This document shows positions 6,452-13,003 of a DNA stretch of 15,804 nucleotides, in pieces. The notes under the pieces are model-generated. The model saw only the letters and a program-made list of their open reading frames with translations, was not told the DNA's origin and did not search any database. The translations under genes were made by a program, and so were the position numbers. The stretch lies in NCBI GenBank assembly GCA_964568845.1, contig CAZMSC010000031.1, positions 1-15,804 of the forward strand. The letters are read 5' to 3'. Numbering within the stretch: the stretch's first letter is position 1; every line of letters begins with the position of its first letter. Source of the DNA: DTBU01 sp964568845. GTDB taxonomy: Archaea > Thermoproteota > CALKCG01 > B24.

Positions 6452-7870
6452 TTGAGAGTAAACCCCTTAAAACCTTCTTTCGGAACCGCCGGTATAAGAG
6501 GGATAGCAAACAGTGATTTAACTCCTCAGCTGGCTATTCAAGTCGGCTTATGTATGGCTAGATACCTAGGTCCTGGGAAGAGGGTTGTAGTCGGTAGGGA
6601 TACTAGAGTATCGTCTGACATGATTGCGATGGCCGTTATATCCGGTCTCTTAAGCGGTGGCTGTAATGTTGAAGATGTAGGAGTTGTTGCAACACCAACG
6701 CTATCGTTTGCGGTCAGAATATTGAAAGCTGATGGAGGGGTTATGATAACTGCATCTCACAATCCACCTGAGTGGAACGGTATTAAGTTGTGGAATTGCG
6801 ACGGGGCAATATTTACAAGGGCTCAAGATCGGGAAATTGAGGAGCTACTACGTGGAAGTGGAGACTACTATGTGCCTTGGAGTAATATAGGCGGCTTTAG
6901 GAGAATTGAAGGTATACCTGACATATATGTGGGAGCGATTTTAAGTAGAATAGATGTGGAGACTCTGAAGAGCAGAAGATACAGGGTTGTTTTAGATTGT
7001 GGAGGAGGAGCCGCCTGTTTTTCATCACCAAAATTGCTAAGAGAGTTAAACTGTGAGCTTACAACTTTAGGTTGTGATCCAGATGGCTTTTTCAGAATGA
7101 GGAAACCCGAGCCCAGACCCGAAAACTTGTCAAAAATTATGGAGACTGTTAAGTCTACATCGTCAGACTTGGGAATTGCACATGATGGAGATGGGGATAG
7201 GACTTCCTTTATAGATGAAAACGGCGATTATGTCCAAGGGGATAAAATACTTGCACTCATATGCCTTAACCATCTTAGAAAGAAGCCTGGAAGCGTAATA
7301 GTTACAACTGTTATAACAAGTTCTGTACTATTTGATGTGGCTGAAAAGATCAAAGCCAAAGTTGTTTTAACACCTGTCGGTGAATCATGTGTTGTAGAGA
7401 AGATGAAGGAAACTGGCGCTGAGATAGGTGGTGAAGAAAACATAGGATTAGTTGTTAGAGATTGGGTTTGGAGTAGAGAAGGTCTGTATGCTGCCGCTTT
7501 GGTTCTAGATATAATGGCTAGGGAGAAGCGGCCACTTTCTCAACTGTTAAGTGAACTGCCAAATTATGAGCAGGCTAAATTAAGCGTTAAGTGTGATGGT
7601 GACATATATCCGTTTATAAAGCATGACGTAGTGAAAGCCGTTAGAGAGATGTTGCCTAGGGATTACGATAACATCATCACCATAGATGGGATTAAAGTCT
7701 ATTATGGACGAAGCTGGATCCTGGTGAGGCCGTCTGGTACGGAGCCACTATTTAGGGTCTTCGTCGAAGCGGAAGACAGGACAACACTTGAAAAGCTGAA
7801 GAAAATAGCTTTAGAGGCTACTATGGGCGCTATTCAAGAGCTTTCTGAAAAAGTCAGAGATAGAATTTAA
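6452..7870 (+). CDS. phosphohexomutase (phosphoglucosamine/phosphomanno-mutase family)
   Basis: This alpha-D-phosphohexomutase of 472 residues interconverts sugar 1- and 6-phosphates and feeds nucleotide-sugar synthesis. All four active-site elements are present: the phosphoserine loop TASHNPPEWNGIKL with S102, the metal loop DGDGDR (245-250), the sugar-binding loop GGEEN (327-330; usually GGE.SGH, here GGEENIG), and the phosphate-binding RPSGTEP (426-432). The N-terminus FGTAGIRG is typical. The sugar loop leaves it open whether glucosamine, glucose or mannose is the preferred substrate. I chose the TTG at 6452 because GGTGAT at 6441-6446 lies at a good distance; a TTG at 6446 would overlap that site. 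An AT-rich TCTTAAATAA near 6405-6412 and TTTAAATCA near 6420 could be its promoter, so it need not belong to the aIF1A-RIO1 operon. Confidence 0.92.
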   Translation: MRVNPLKPSFGTAGIRGIANSDLTPQLAIQVGLCMARYLGPGKRVVVGRDTRVSSDMIAMAVISGLLSGGCNVEDVGVVATPTLSFAVRILKADGGVMITASHNPPEWNGIKLWNCDGAIFTRAQDREIEELLRGSGDYYVPWSNIGGFRRIEGIPDIYVGAILSRIDVETLKSRRYRVVLDCGGGAACFSSPKLLRELNCELTTLGCDPDGFFRMRKPEPRPENLSKIMETVKSTSSDLGIAHDGDGDRTSFIDENGDYVQGDKILALICLNHLRKKPGSVIVTTVITSSVLFDVAEKIKAKVVLTPVGESCVVEKMKETGAEIGGEENIGLVVRDWVWSREGLYAAALVLDIMAREKRPLSQLLSELPNYEQAKLSVKCDGDIYPFIKHDVVKAVREMLPRDYDNIITIDGIKVYYGRSWILVRPSGTEPLFRVFVEAEDRTTLEKLKKIALEATMGAIQELSEKVRDRI

Positions 7871-7918
7871 CGGAAGACTTTAGTAAAACTAAATTAGTAG
7901 CTATACAATCATTTAATC

Positions 7919-8245
7919 GGGGGTGGCGGGTAGATCGGGGAGCTAGCCCTGCCCTGTAACCCGAAACGGGCTATATGCGGGGATCTGTCAACCATCAAAG
8001 GCGGCAGCCTGAACAGCCAGATGAGGTTTCACAAGTCAACGATGAGATCCCGTCTCGCAGGGCTTGGTTGGGGGTAGCCTCCTCGAAGGGGGAGGTTGAG
8101 CCTCTCTACCGCCGAAACGGGTCAGGCCGGGAACGGAGCAGCCCTAAGGTGGGCAGCCAAGCGTTTGCGAGGGCGCGGGGTTGAGAAGACTTGTGAAATA
8201 CTTGGGCTGGGAGGGTGCCCACTTTGATGGGATGCCGCCACCCCT
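7919..8245 (+). ncRNA. ffs: signal recognition particle RNA (7S RNA)
   Basis: About 327 nt of GC-rich sequence with the features of archaeal SRP RNA, the scaffold for SRP19 and SRP54 in co-translational targeting. The 5' end GGGGTGGCGG (7920-7929) pairs perfectly with CCGCCACCCC (8235-8244) as the closing helix. The Alu-domain motif TGTAA lies at 7955-7959, followed by CCCGAAACGGG. The SRP54-binding helix 8 is clear at 8121-8140: GTCAGG, stem CCG, a GGAA tetraloop at 8130-8133, stem CGG, then AGCA. A weak AT-rich ACTAAATTA (7887-7896) lies at TATA distance. The 3' end is about 3 nt from the stop codon of convergent pelA. The exact ends are set by the closing helix and could shift by a few bases. 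Confidence 0.95.
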
Positions 8246-8248
8246 CTA

Positions 8249-9319
8249 CTAAGCTATCGGGTATCTCAGAACCGCTGCAATCCCCCCTAAACCCAATATT
8301 CTATCATTTTCAAGCCCGGAAGATACGAATACTACTTCACCCCTTCTCTGTTCAACCTCTCTTATGGCTTTGAGAATATCGTCCAACTCTCCGTCTGATA
8401 GATTTTTTAAAAGTCTTTCAGAAACCAGTAATGTCTTTATCGCACCCGTTGAAGCAAGTTCTTTAATCGGTTTAATCCCATAGGTAACCATGTTGGGCTT
8501 CTCTGAGATGAGTTTAAACACTTCATCTAGAAGTTTAGCTTCGTATATGAGCCGAATTTCACCTAGATAATTTGCGACTAAGCCTGATCTTACAGCTTCG
8601 TAAACTCCTGACACTCCTCCTATACTAACTTTACCAGTTTTCACTCTGCCTTTAAATCGCTGCTCTTTACGTAAGTGGTCGGCTAATTTCTCGTATAGAA
8701 AACCGGGCCCAACAACTAAAATGAAAACATCTTCATCGATGTCCAGTCTACTGAGAGCTTCTGAAATGAATTTTAAGTTCTCCTCAACGTGAACCTCCCA
8801 TTGTTCACCGCTCCTTTTACCCGGAAGCCTTATAGGGATCTCTGCTTTAACGTCTAAACCATGCTCTCCGACTGTTGCGATGCAACATTCATCTCTATCT
8901 ATGGATACTATTATCAAGCTTTTTCTCTCACATGATCTAGCCCTATCAAGCCTTTCAAGCTCATTTGGAAGCCACTTACTTTTAAATAAAAATATCGATT
9001 CACCTATCTTGAGATTGATGGAATGACGCTTACCTTTTAAACCCTCTACATCTTTAGAGTCTTCAACAATCCCATAGATTTTTAAACGTTTAACGTATAA
9101 GTCTAGTTGAACGGCTTCAACTCTAAGTTTTATTTTTAAGCTGACTTTAGACCTACCTTCAACTTCACCCATAGACCCCCTGATTTTGATAACCCTACTG
9201 GTTTTAGCCTCAACCACGTCTCCAGGCCTCAGTATATTCACAAGATGCCATAGGTCATCTATACTTTCAGGTATAAGCTCCACAACACCTTCTTTAAGGT
9301 TTAAGTTTAAAATCCTCAT
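8249..9319 (-). CDS. pelA: mRNA surveillance protein Pelota (Dom34 homolog)
   Basis: This is Pelota, 356 residues, the archaeal Dom34 homolog that rescues stalled ribosomes together with aEF1A and ABCE1. It resembles release factor aRF1 but lacks the GGQ motif, as expected. The N-terminal Sm-like domain begins MRILNLNLKEG and contains IPESIDDLWHLVNILRPGDVVEAKT (16-40). The middle domain has VVGPGF (202-207), and the C-terminal domain has VTYGIKPIKEL, IKTLLVS and the final LGGIAAVLRYPI. The open frame extends 18 codons upstream, but the ATG at 9319 matches where the family begins and sits a few bases past the predicted transcription start. The gene ends in tandem TAG codons. It converges on the SRP RNA and diverges from the acetyltransferase gene. 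Confidence 0.95.
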   Translation of the reverse strand: MRILNLNLKEGVVELIPESIDDLWHLVNILRPGDVVEAKTSRVIKIRGSMGEVEGRSKVSLKIKLRVEAVQLDLYVKRLKIYGIVEDSKDVEGLKGKRHSINLKIGESIFLFKSKWLPNELERLDRARSCERKSLIIVSIDRDECCIATVGEHGLDVKAEIPIRLPGKRSGEQWEVHVEENLKFISEALSRLDIDEDVFILVVGPGFLYEKLADHLRKEQRFKGRVKTGKVSIGGVSGVYEAVRSGLVANYLGEIRLIYEAKLLDEVFKLISEKPNMVTYGIKPIKELASTGAIKTLLVSERLLKNLSDGELDDILKAIREVEQRRGEVVFVSSGLENDRILGLGGIAAVLRYPIA

Positions 9320-9342
9320 CCTCTGATAGTGTAATAAATCGT

Positions 9343-9355
9343 CTCTTAATAAGAG
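9343..9355. promoter_or_regulatory. symmetric TATA element shared by pelA and the acetyltransferase gene
   Basis: CTCTTAATAAGAG is a dyad with a single central base. From its centre (9349), 25 nt leftward gives about 9324 and 25 nt rightward gives about 9374. These fall 4-5 nt before the pelA ATG (9319) and the acetyltransferase ATG (9378). One element may thus position both nearly leaderless transcripts. A separate ATTTATATT lies at 9358-9366, but its spacing suits neither start. Confidence 0.45.
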
Positions 9356-9377
9356 TTGATTTATATTGAACAATTTA

Positions 9378-9818
9378 ATGATTAGAACGGTTAAGCCGGA
9401 GGATTTGAAAAACGTCTACCTTATTGAACGTCTTTCATTTGAAAGACCTTATCCATCTTCATACCTTGAAACGCTCGCATATTTAAGCCCTGAAACGTTC
9501 CTAGTAGTGTCTTTAAACGGCCATATAGTAGGATACTCCGCATCCGTTTTAAGAGGTTCTGAAGGACATATAATATCCATTGCCGTTCACCCAAATTATA
9601 GAGGCATTGGTATAGGGGAGAGGCTTCTAAGAGAGAACGTTAAACAGCTTAAGGACTTAGGCGCTAAGAGAGTAATACTTGAAGTTAAAGTCGATAACAT
9701 TCAAGCTTTAAACCTCTACCAGAAGCTCGGCTTCAAAATAGTAAAAACTTTGAAGAACTACTATTGGGATGGGGCTGATGCCTACAGGATGGCTTTAAAC
9801 GTCGAATCTTCAACCTAA
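9378..9818 (+). CDS. rimI: RimI/Ard1-type N-acetyltransferase (GNAT)
   Basis: This GNAT-fold acetyltransferase of 146 residues most resembles archaeal RimI/Ard1 protein N-alpha-acetyltransferases. It has the early ERLSFERPYP segment (17-26), the substrate-facing beta strand HIISIAVHP (64-72), the acetyl-CoA loop RGIGIG at 75-80 (R-x-x-G-x-G), the N107-x3-L111-Y114 region, and LGFKIVKTLKNYYWDGADAYRMAL at the C-terminus. An ATG at 9378 gives the expected start MIRTVKPEDL; an in-frame TTG at 9366 would add four residues. It diverges from pelA with only 58 nt between the start codons and is followed 52 nt later by the amidohydrolase operon, which has its own promoter. The exact peptide substrates cannot be read from the sequence. 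Confidence 0.9.
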   Translation: MIRTVKPEDLKNVYLIERLSFERPYPSSYLETLAYLSPETFLVVSLNGHIVGYSASVLRGSEGHIISIAVHPNYRGIGIGERLLRENVKQLKDLGAKRVILEVKVDNIQALNLYQKLGFKIVKTLKNYYWDGADAYRMALNVESST

Positions 9819-9834
9819 GATTGACAATGAATCC

Positions 9835-9859
9835 TTTTATATATTTCCTTAAAGGAAAT
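9835..9859 (+). promoter_or_regulatory. TATA box plus overlapping 17-bp palindrome (candidate operator)
   Basis: TTTTATATATTT (9835-9846) is a strong TATA box predicting a start near 9867, so the amidohydrolase message from ATG 9871 would be nearly leaderless. ATTTCCTTAAAGGAAAT (9843-9859) is a perfect dyad with 8-bp arms. It overlaps the downstream end of the TATA box, where a bound repressor would block initiation. No DNA-binding regulator gene is in the window. Confidence 0.55.
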
Positions 9860-9870
9860 TATACTTCAAT

Positions 9871-10728
9871 ATGTCTGTGGTAACTTCGCTGGTAGACTTC
9901 CACGTCCACCCAGTTTTGATAGAAGAGGCCCTTTTAGGAGATAGACAACTTGAGAAGAAGATTAGAGAGATCTACCATATAGGTACGGCCGTTCAACCTT
10001 TAAACGCGCTTACAAAGATGTTGAAAGCCGCAGGAATATCTAAAGCCGTTTTACTCTCCATAGCTACGCCGGAAGTAGTGATGCCTCCCAATGAGTCCAT
10101 TAAAAATATCATAGAGAAGAGCGATGGTACGTTTATAGGATTCGCTGGCTTAAACCCGATCAAGGGAGATGAAGCTGTAGATGAGCTTGAAAAAGCCTAT
10201 TCAGAAGGGTTTAAAGGCGTTAAACTCTACCCGCCGCTTCAAAACTTTAAACCGAATGATAGAAGGCTTCACGCATTCTATGAAAGGGCGCAGCAACTTA
10301 ACATGCCGCTACTATTCCACACGGGAGTTTCATGGATTAGAAGAGTAGAATTAGCCTACTGTCATCCGCTTGAAGTCGAAGACTTAGCAGCAACATTTCC
10401 AAATCTCAAAGTGATTTTAGCACACATGGGTTTTCCATGGGTTTGGGAAGCAGCCATGATGGCTGTAAAGTACGAGAACGTTTATTTAGATTTAAGCGGG
10501 GTTTTCACCGGAACACCTAAGGAACATATATTCCATGTCTTCACTAGAACTTTAACGCCGAGCTTTATCTCACGTTTTCTCGCAGATAAGATAGTGTTTG
10601 GATCTGATTGGCCTAGGATGGAGCCTTTCAAAATGGCAGAAGCCGTTAGGAGCCTGCCCCTTGAAAGAACAGTATTAGATAAAATTATGAGGATAAATGC
10701 ATTGAAGATTCTAGATATGGAGGAGTGA
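9871..10728 (+). CDS. amidohydrolase-2 family metal-dependent hydrolase
   Basis: This TIM-barrel metal-dependent hydrolase of 285 residues belongs to the amidohydrolase-2 (PF04909-like) group, which includes ACMSD-type decarboxylases and lactonases. The metal-site residues are present: H11 and H13 in DFHVHP, H150 in LLFHTG, H185 in VILAHMG and D246 in FGSDWPRM. K118 in GFKGVKLYPP occupies a conserved active-site strand. The reaction cannot be fixed from this; hydrolysis of a C-O or C-N bond, or decarboxylation, are options. It opens an operon: YjbQ paralog 2 starts 4 nt after its stop, followed by a PfkB sugar kinase. That linkage suggests the three act on one small molecule, which is inference. 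The start ATG 9871 fits the TATA box spacing. Confidence 0.88.
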   Translation: MSVVTSLVDFHVHPVLIEEALLGDRQLEKKIREIYHIGTAVQPLNALTKMLKAAGISKAVLLSIATPEVVMPPNESIKNIIEKSDGTFIGFAGLNPIKGDEAVDELEKAYSEGFKGVKLYPPLQNFKPNDRRLHAFYERAQQLNMPLLFHTGVSWIRRVELAYCHPLEVEDLAATFPNLKVILAHMGFPWVWEAAMMAVKYENVYLDLSGVFTGTPKEHIFHVFTRTLTPSFISRFLADKIVFGSDWPRMEPFKMAEAVRSLPLERTVLDKIMRINALKILDMEE

Positions 10729-10732
10729 AAAC

Positions 10733-11164
10733 GTGAAGATTTTTACAAAAACAGTAGATGTAGTGTCTGAAATGCCCACCCACCTCATAAACCTATCAGG
10801 TGAGGTTTATAATGCCTTAAAAGAGAGCCATATTAAAGATGGGTTCGTACACGTCTATACGATGCACACTACGACTGGGTTAACGATAAACGAGGATGAG
10901 CCCGGTTTAGAACAAGACATCCCGAAGTTTCTCTCCAAGCTTATTCCAGAAGAGGGGGATTACTACCACCACCATTATTTCGCTAAAGACGGTAGACTCG
11001 CTGTAAATGCTTGGGCTCACATAAAAGCCAGCTTACTCGGAGGACACTTAACAATCCCGGTTGCTGATGGAAAACTTTTAATCGGGTCTAGACAGAACAT
11101 TTACCTTGTTGAGCTTGATGGTCCTCAAAGGAGGAGGATTGTAATACAAGTCATAGGTGAGTGA
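10733..11164 (+). CDS. YjbQ/UPF0047 family protein, paralog 2
   Basis: This is the second YjbQ-family protein in the window, 143 residues, starting at a GTG with GGAGGAG upstream inside the end of the amidohydrolase gene. It has the family core HTTTGLTINE (45-54), a histidine run HHH at 79-81 followed by a short insertion, AVNAWAHIKASLLG (90-103), and the C-terminal IVIQVIGE. It differs from paralog 1 at GSRQ (118-121), where paralog 1 has GTWQ, and in the HHHYFAKDGR insertion, so the two belong to different subgroups and are not a recent duplication. Thiamine-phosphate-synthase-like activity is reported for some relatives, but the true substrate here is open. It lies between the amidohydrolase and the PfkB kinase. 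Confidence 0.92.
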   Translation: MKIFTKTVDVVSEMPTHLINLSGEVYNALKESHIKDGFVHVYTMHTTTGLTINEDEPGLEQDIPKFLSKLIPEEGDYYHHHYFAKDGRLAVNAWAHIKASLLGGHLTIPVADGKLLIGSRQNIYLVELDGPQRRRIVIQVIGE

Positions 11165-11183
11165 TGTTTACCGGGGTGGGATT

Positions 11184-12137
11184 TTGCCCGATGTTATAAC
11201 ACTCGGAGAGCCGCTTGTAGAATTTATAGATAAACATAAAAAGGGGAGCTTCACACAGCTCAGCGAATTTGTAGGACCATTTCCAAGCGGTGCTCCGGCA
11301 ATATTTGCAGTCGCCGTAGCTAGACTTAAAGTTTCGTCAGGCTTGGTGGGGGTTGTTGGAAAGGATGAGTTTGGCACAATCTTACTGAATAGGCTTCGAA
11401 TAGATGGTGTGGATATATCGTATATGAGAGTTGCTGAAAACTATACAACTGGAACAGCCTTTGTAACGTATTCTCCCTCTGGAAGCCGTAAGTTTATCTT
11501 CCATCTTAGACATGCTGCAGCAGGACAGCTTTCACCTGAAGATGTAGATGAGACGTTTATAAAATCCGCTAAGTTTCTACATATAATGGGGTCGGCACTA
11601 TCCTTAAGCCAATCTAGTAGAGAGGCATGCTACAAGGCGTTAGAAATAGCCGTTGAACATGGCGTTAAAATTTCACTTGATCCAAATGTTAGACCTGAGC
11701 TTCTCGGTATAGAAGAAATCAGACGAATCTGTAAACCAGTTCTCGAAAACGCCTATCTTGTACTGCCCAGTGGAGAAGAGGCTATGATGCTCACGGGTGG
11801 GAAGTCGCCAGATGAGGCTTGTAGAATACTTATAGATCTGGGTATTAAAATGGTTGCCTTAAAAAGAGGCGCTGAAGGCTCTACGATATATACTGAGGGG
11901 GAGGTGTTACCCATACCGGCTTTTAAAGTTGAAGAGGTTGAGCCTACGGGAGCGGGGGATATCTACGACGGCGCCTTTATAGTCGGTTTGGTAAGGGGAT
12001 GGCCTTTAAGTAGAGTCGGGTTATTTGCAAATGCCGCTGGTGCTATATCAGTCACGAGAATTGGTCCCATAGATAGTTGCCCATATCTAGAAGAAGTTGA
12101 AAGACTTATTTCCACCCAGAATACTATAAAATTCTAG
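11184..12137 (+). CDS. PfkB-family sugar kinase, 2-keto-3-deoxygluconate-kinase-like
   Basis: This ribokinase-fold (PfkB) kinase of 317 residues phosphorylates a sugar or nucleoside-like alcohol using ATP. The N-terminus PDVITLGEPLVEF, the FIFHLRHAAAGQLSPEDV segment (104-121) and SLDPNVRPELLG (164-175) resemble 2-keto-3-deoxygluconate kinases. The anion-hole/catalytic motif is PTGAGDIYDGAF (254-265) with base D259. The usual GG pair of the N-terminal signature is only SGAPA (35-39). The open frame begins at a GTG (11157) overlapping yjbQ by 8 nt. The TTG at 11184 has GGGGTGGG at proper distance and gives the usual family start, so I prefer it. Position after the amidohydrolase and YjbQ suggests a shared pathway; a sugar acid or a vitamin precursor are both possible substrates. 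Confidence 0.9.
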   Translation: MPDVITLGEPLVEFIDKHKKGSFTQLSEFVGPFPSGAPAIFAVAVARLKVSSGLVGVVGKDEFGTILLNRLRIDGVDISYMRVAENYTTGTAFVTYSPSGSRKFIFHLRHAAAGQLSPEDVDETFIKSAKFLHIMGSALSLSQSSREACYKALEIAVEHGVKISLDPNVRPELLGIEEIRRICKPVLENAYLVLPSGEEAMMLTGGKSPDEACRILIDLGIKMVALKRGAEGSTIYTEGEVLPIPAFKVEEVEPTGAGDIYDGAFIVGLVRGWPLSRVGLFANAAGAISVTRIGPIDSCPYLEEVERLISTQNTIKF

Positions 12138-12166
12138 AGCATTTTATTGCAAATGTGGTGGCCGCT

Positions 12167-12355
12167 TTGACTTCAAAACTTAAGATAGGCTACATAGTCT
12201 TATCAACTCTAGCCATTATCCTAGCATCACATTTACTGTTATCAGACAGTAATCTACCGTATTTTGTGGCATTGCTTTTCCTCGGTTTAGCTGTGCTCGT
12301 AACAGTGGCGGTCTGGTATGGAATAGTCCGCCCACTTTCTAAAGACATGGACTAA
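12167..12355 (+). CDS. small two-helix membrane protein of unknown function
   Basis: A 62-residue hydrophobic protein I do not recognise. Two transmembrane helices are clear (about residues 6-25 and 31-52), the loop between them is short and acidic, and a charged tail ends RPLSKDMD. The start is uncertain: the TTG at 12167 has GTGG/GGTG six bases upstream, and an in-frame GTG at 12155 would add four residues. It begins 29 nt (or 17 nt) after the kinase stop, so it is probably the last gene of the amidohydrolase operon. The hydrophobic pattern and position support a real gene. Confidence 0.6.
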   Translation: MTSKLKIGYIVLSTLAIILASHLLLSDSNLPYFVALLFLGLAVLVTVAVWYGIVRPLSKDMD

Positions 12356-12387
12356 CTATCACACAGCTTAATATTGAAGCGCGTAAT

Positions 12388-12414
12388 TTAAAGTTCAACA
12401 CTCAACAACTTTAA
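12388..12414. repeat. AT-rich inverted repeat between operons
   Basis: Arms TTAAAGTT and AACTTTAA flank an 11-nt loop in the gap between the small membrane protein and the ECF gene. It could help end the upstream transcript or be a protein site; there is no T-tract directly after it. Confidence 0.3.
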
Positions 12415-12440
12415 GATCCGTCAGAACTAAACGCCGAAAA

Positions 12441-12449
12441 CTTTATATT
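12441..12449 (+). promoter_or_regulatory. TATA box of the ECF-S/DUF4430 operon
   Basis: CTTTATATT predicts transcription starting near 12471-12474, so the message would be almost leaderless at ATG 12476. The downstream edge touches the 34-bp palindrome. Confidence 0.55.
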
Positions 12450-12482
12450 ATCCATAGTTGGATAATTATCCAACTATGGATA
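12449..12482. promoter_or_regulatory. perfect 34-bp palindrome over promoter and start codon (candidate operator)
   Basis: All 17 base pairs on each side of the axis (12465/12466) match. Each half contains a nested dyad TATCCA-N4-TGGATA, at 12449-12464 and at 12467-12482, so there are two like sites two bases apart. The element starts at the edge of the TATA box, spans the predicted transcription start and ends inside the second codon of the ECF gene. A regulator bound here would block initiation. It looks like a repressor site for vitamin or cofactor uptake, but the regulator is unknown. An RNA hairpin role is less likely because most of the dyad is upstream of the predicted start. Confidence 0.7.
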
Positions 12483-13003
12483 CTAAGAGGCTGGCTTTAA
12501 TATCTATTTTTACGGCATTAGCCGTAGCGTCCAGAATTGTTCTATCGGCTCTTCCAAATATCAAGTTAAATTCATTCCTTACGATGACGGTGGGTATTCT
12601 GACAGACCCCTACAGCGGTTTTCTGATAGGTGCTTTATCTATGATAATCTCAGATGCTTTATTCTTCGGCTTAGGATTTTGGAGCCCTATAACTGCTTTC
12701 TTCATGGGTTTAAACGGCTTTTTAGCAGGCTTATTCTGGCATGATAAGAGTAACGTATCTAGATTAGAGCTTGCTTCAGGAGGACTTCTACTTACGGTTT
12801 TCTACGATTTAGCTACATCCATACTTACTATGATTCCGTTTGTTAAACCTAACGTTTTACTGTTCACAGTTTTAATCGGCCTTTTCATCCCATCACCATA
12901 TCCTATGGGTCCAGTCCATGAGTTTACCACCTCACTTCTCATGGGTACGTTAGCACCATCTATAATACGTTCTGTGAGGAGGGTTGAATTTGGAGAGAAG
13001 TAA
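12476..13003 (+). CDS. ECF transporter S component (substrate-binding membrane subunit)
   Basis: A 175-residue integral membrane protein with about five to six helices, matching the size and layout of energy-coupling-factor S components, which capture vitamins or metals for import. The N-terminal helix ALISIFTALAVASRI has the small-residue face used to contact the EcfT subunit. The block LPNIKLNSFLTMTVGILTDPYSGFLIGALSMIISD (26-60) and FWSPITAFFMGLNGFLAGLFW (68-88) resemble the general ECF-S family to which the cobalamin component CbrT belongs. The open frame extends to a TTG at 12458, but the ATG at 12476 fits the promoter. The following gene overlaps by 14 nt and encodes DUF4430, a domain related to cobalamin carriers, which makes cobalamin one candidate ligand. 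No EcfA or EcfT gene is in the window. Confidence 0.8.
   Translation: MDTKRLALISIFTALAVASRIVLSALPNIKLNSFLTMTVGILTDPYSGFLIGALSMIISDALFFGLGFWSPITAFFMGLNGFLAGLFWHDKSNVSRLELASGGLLLTVFYDLATSILTMIPFVKPNVLLFTVLIGLFIPSPYPMGPVHEFTTSLLMGTLAPSIIRSVRRVEFGEK

Noticed and set aside
7975..8184. 69-codon plus-strand open frame
   Set aside because: It lies entirely inside the SRP RNA, whose Alu motif, helix 8 and closing helix explain the sequence.
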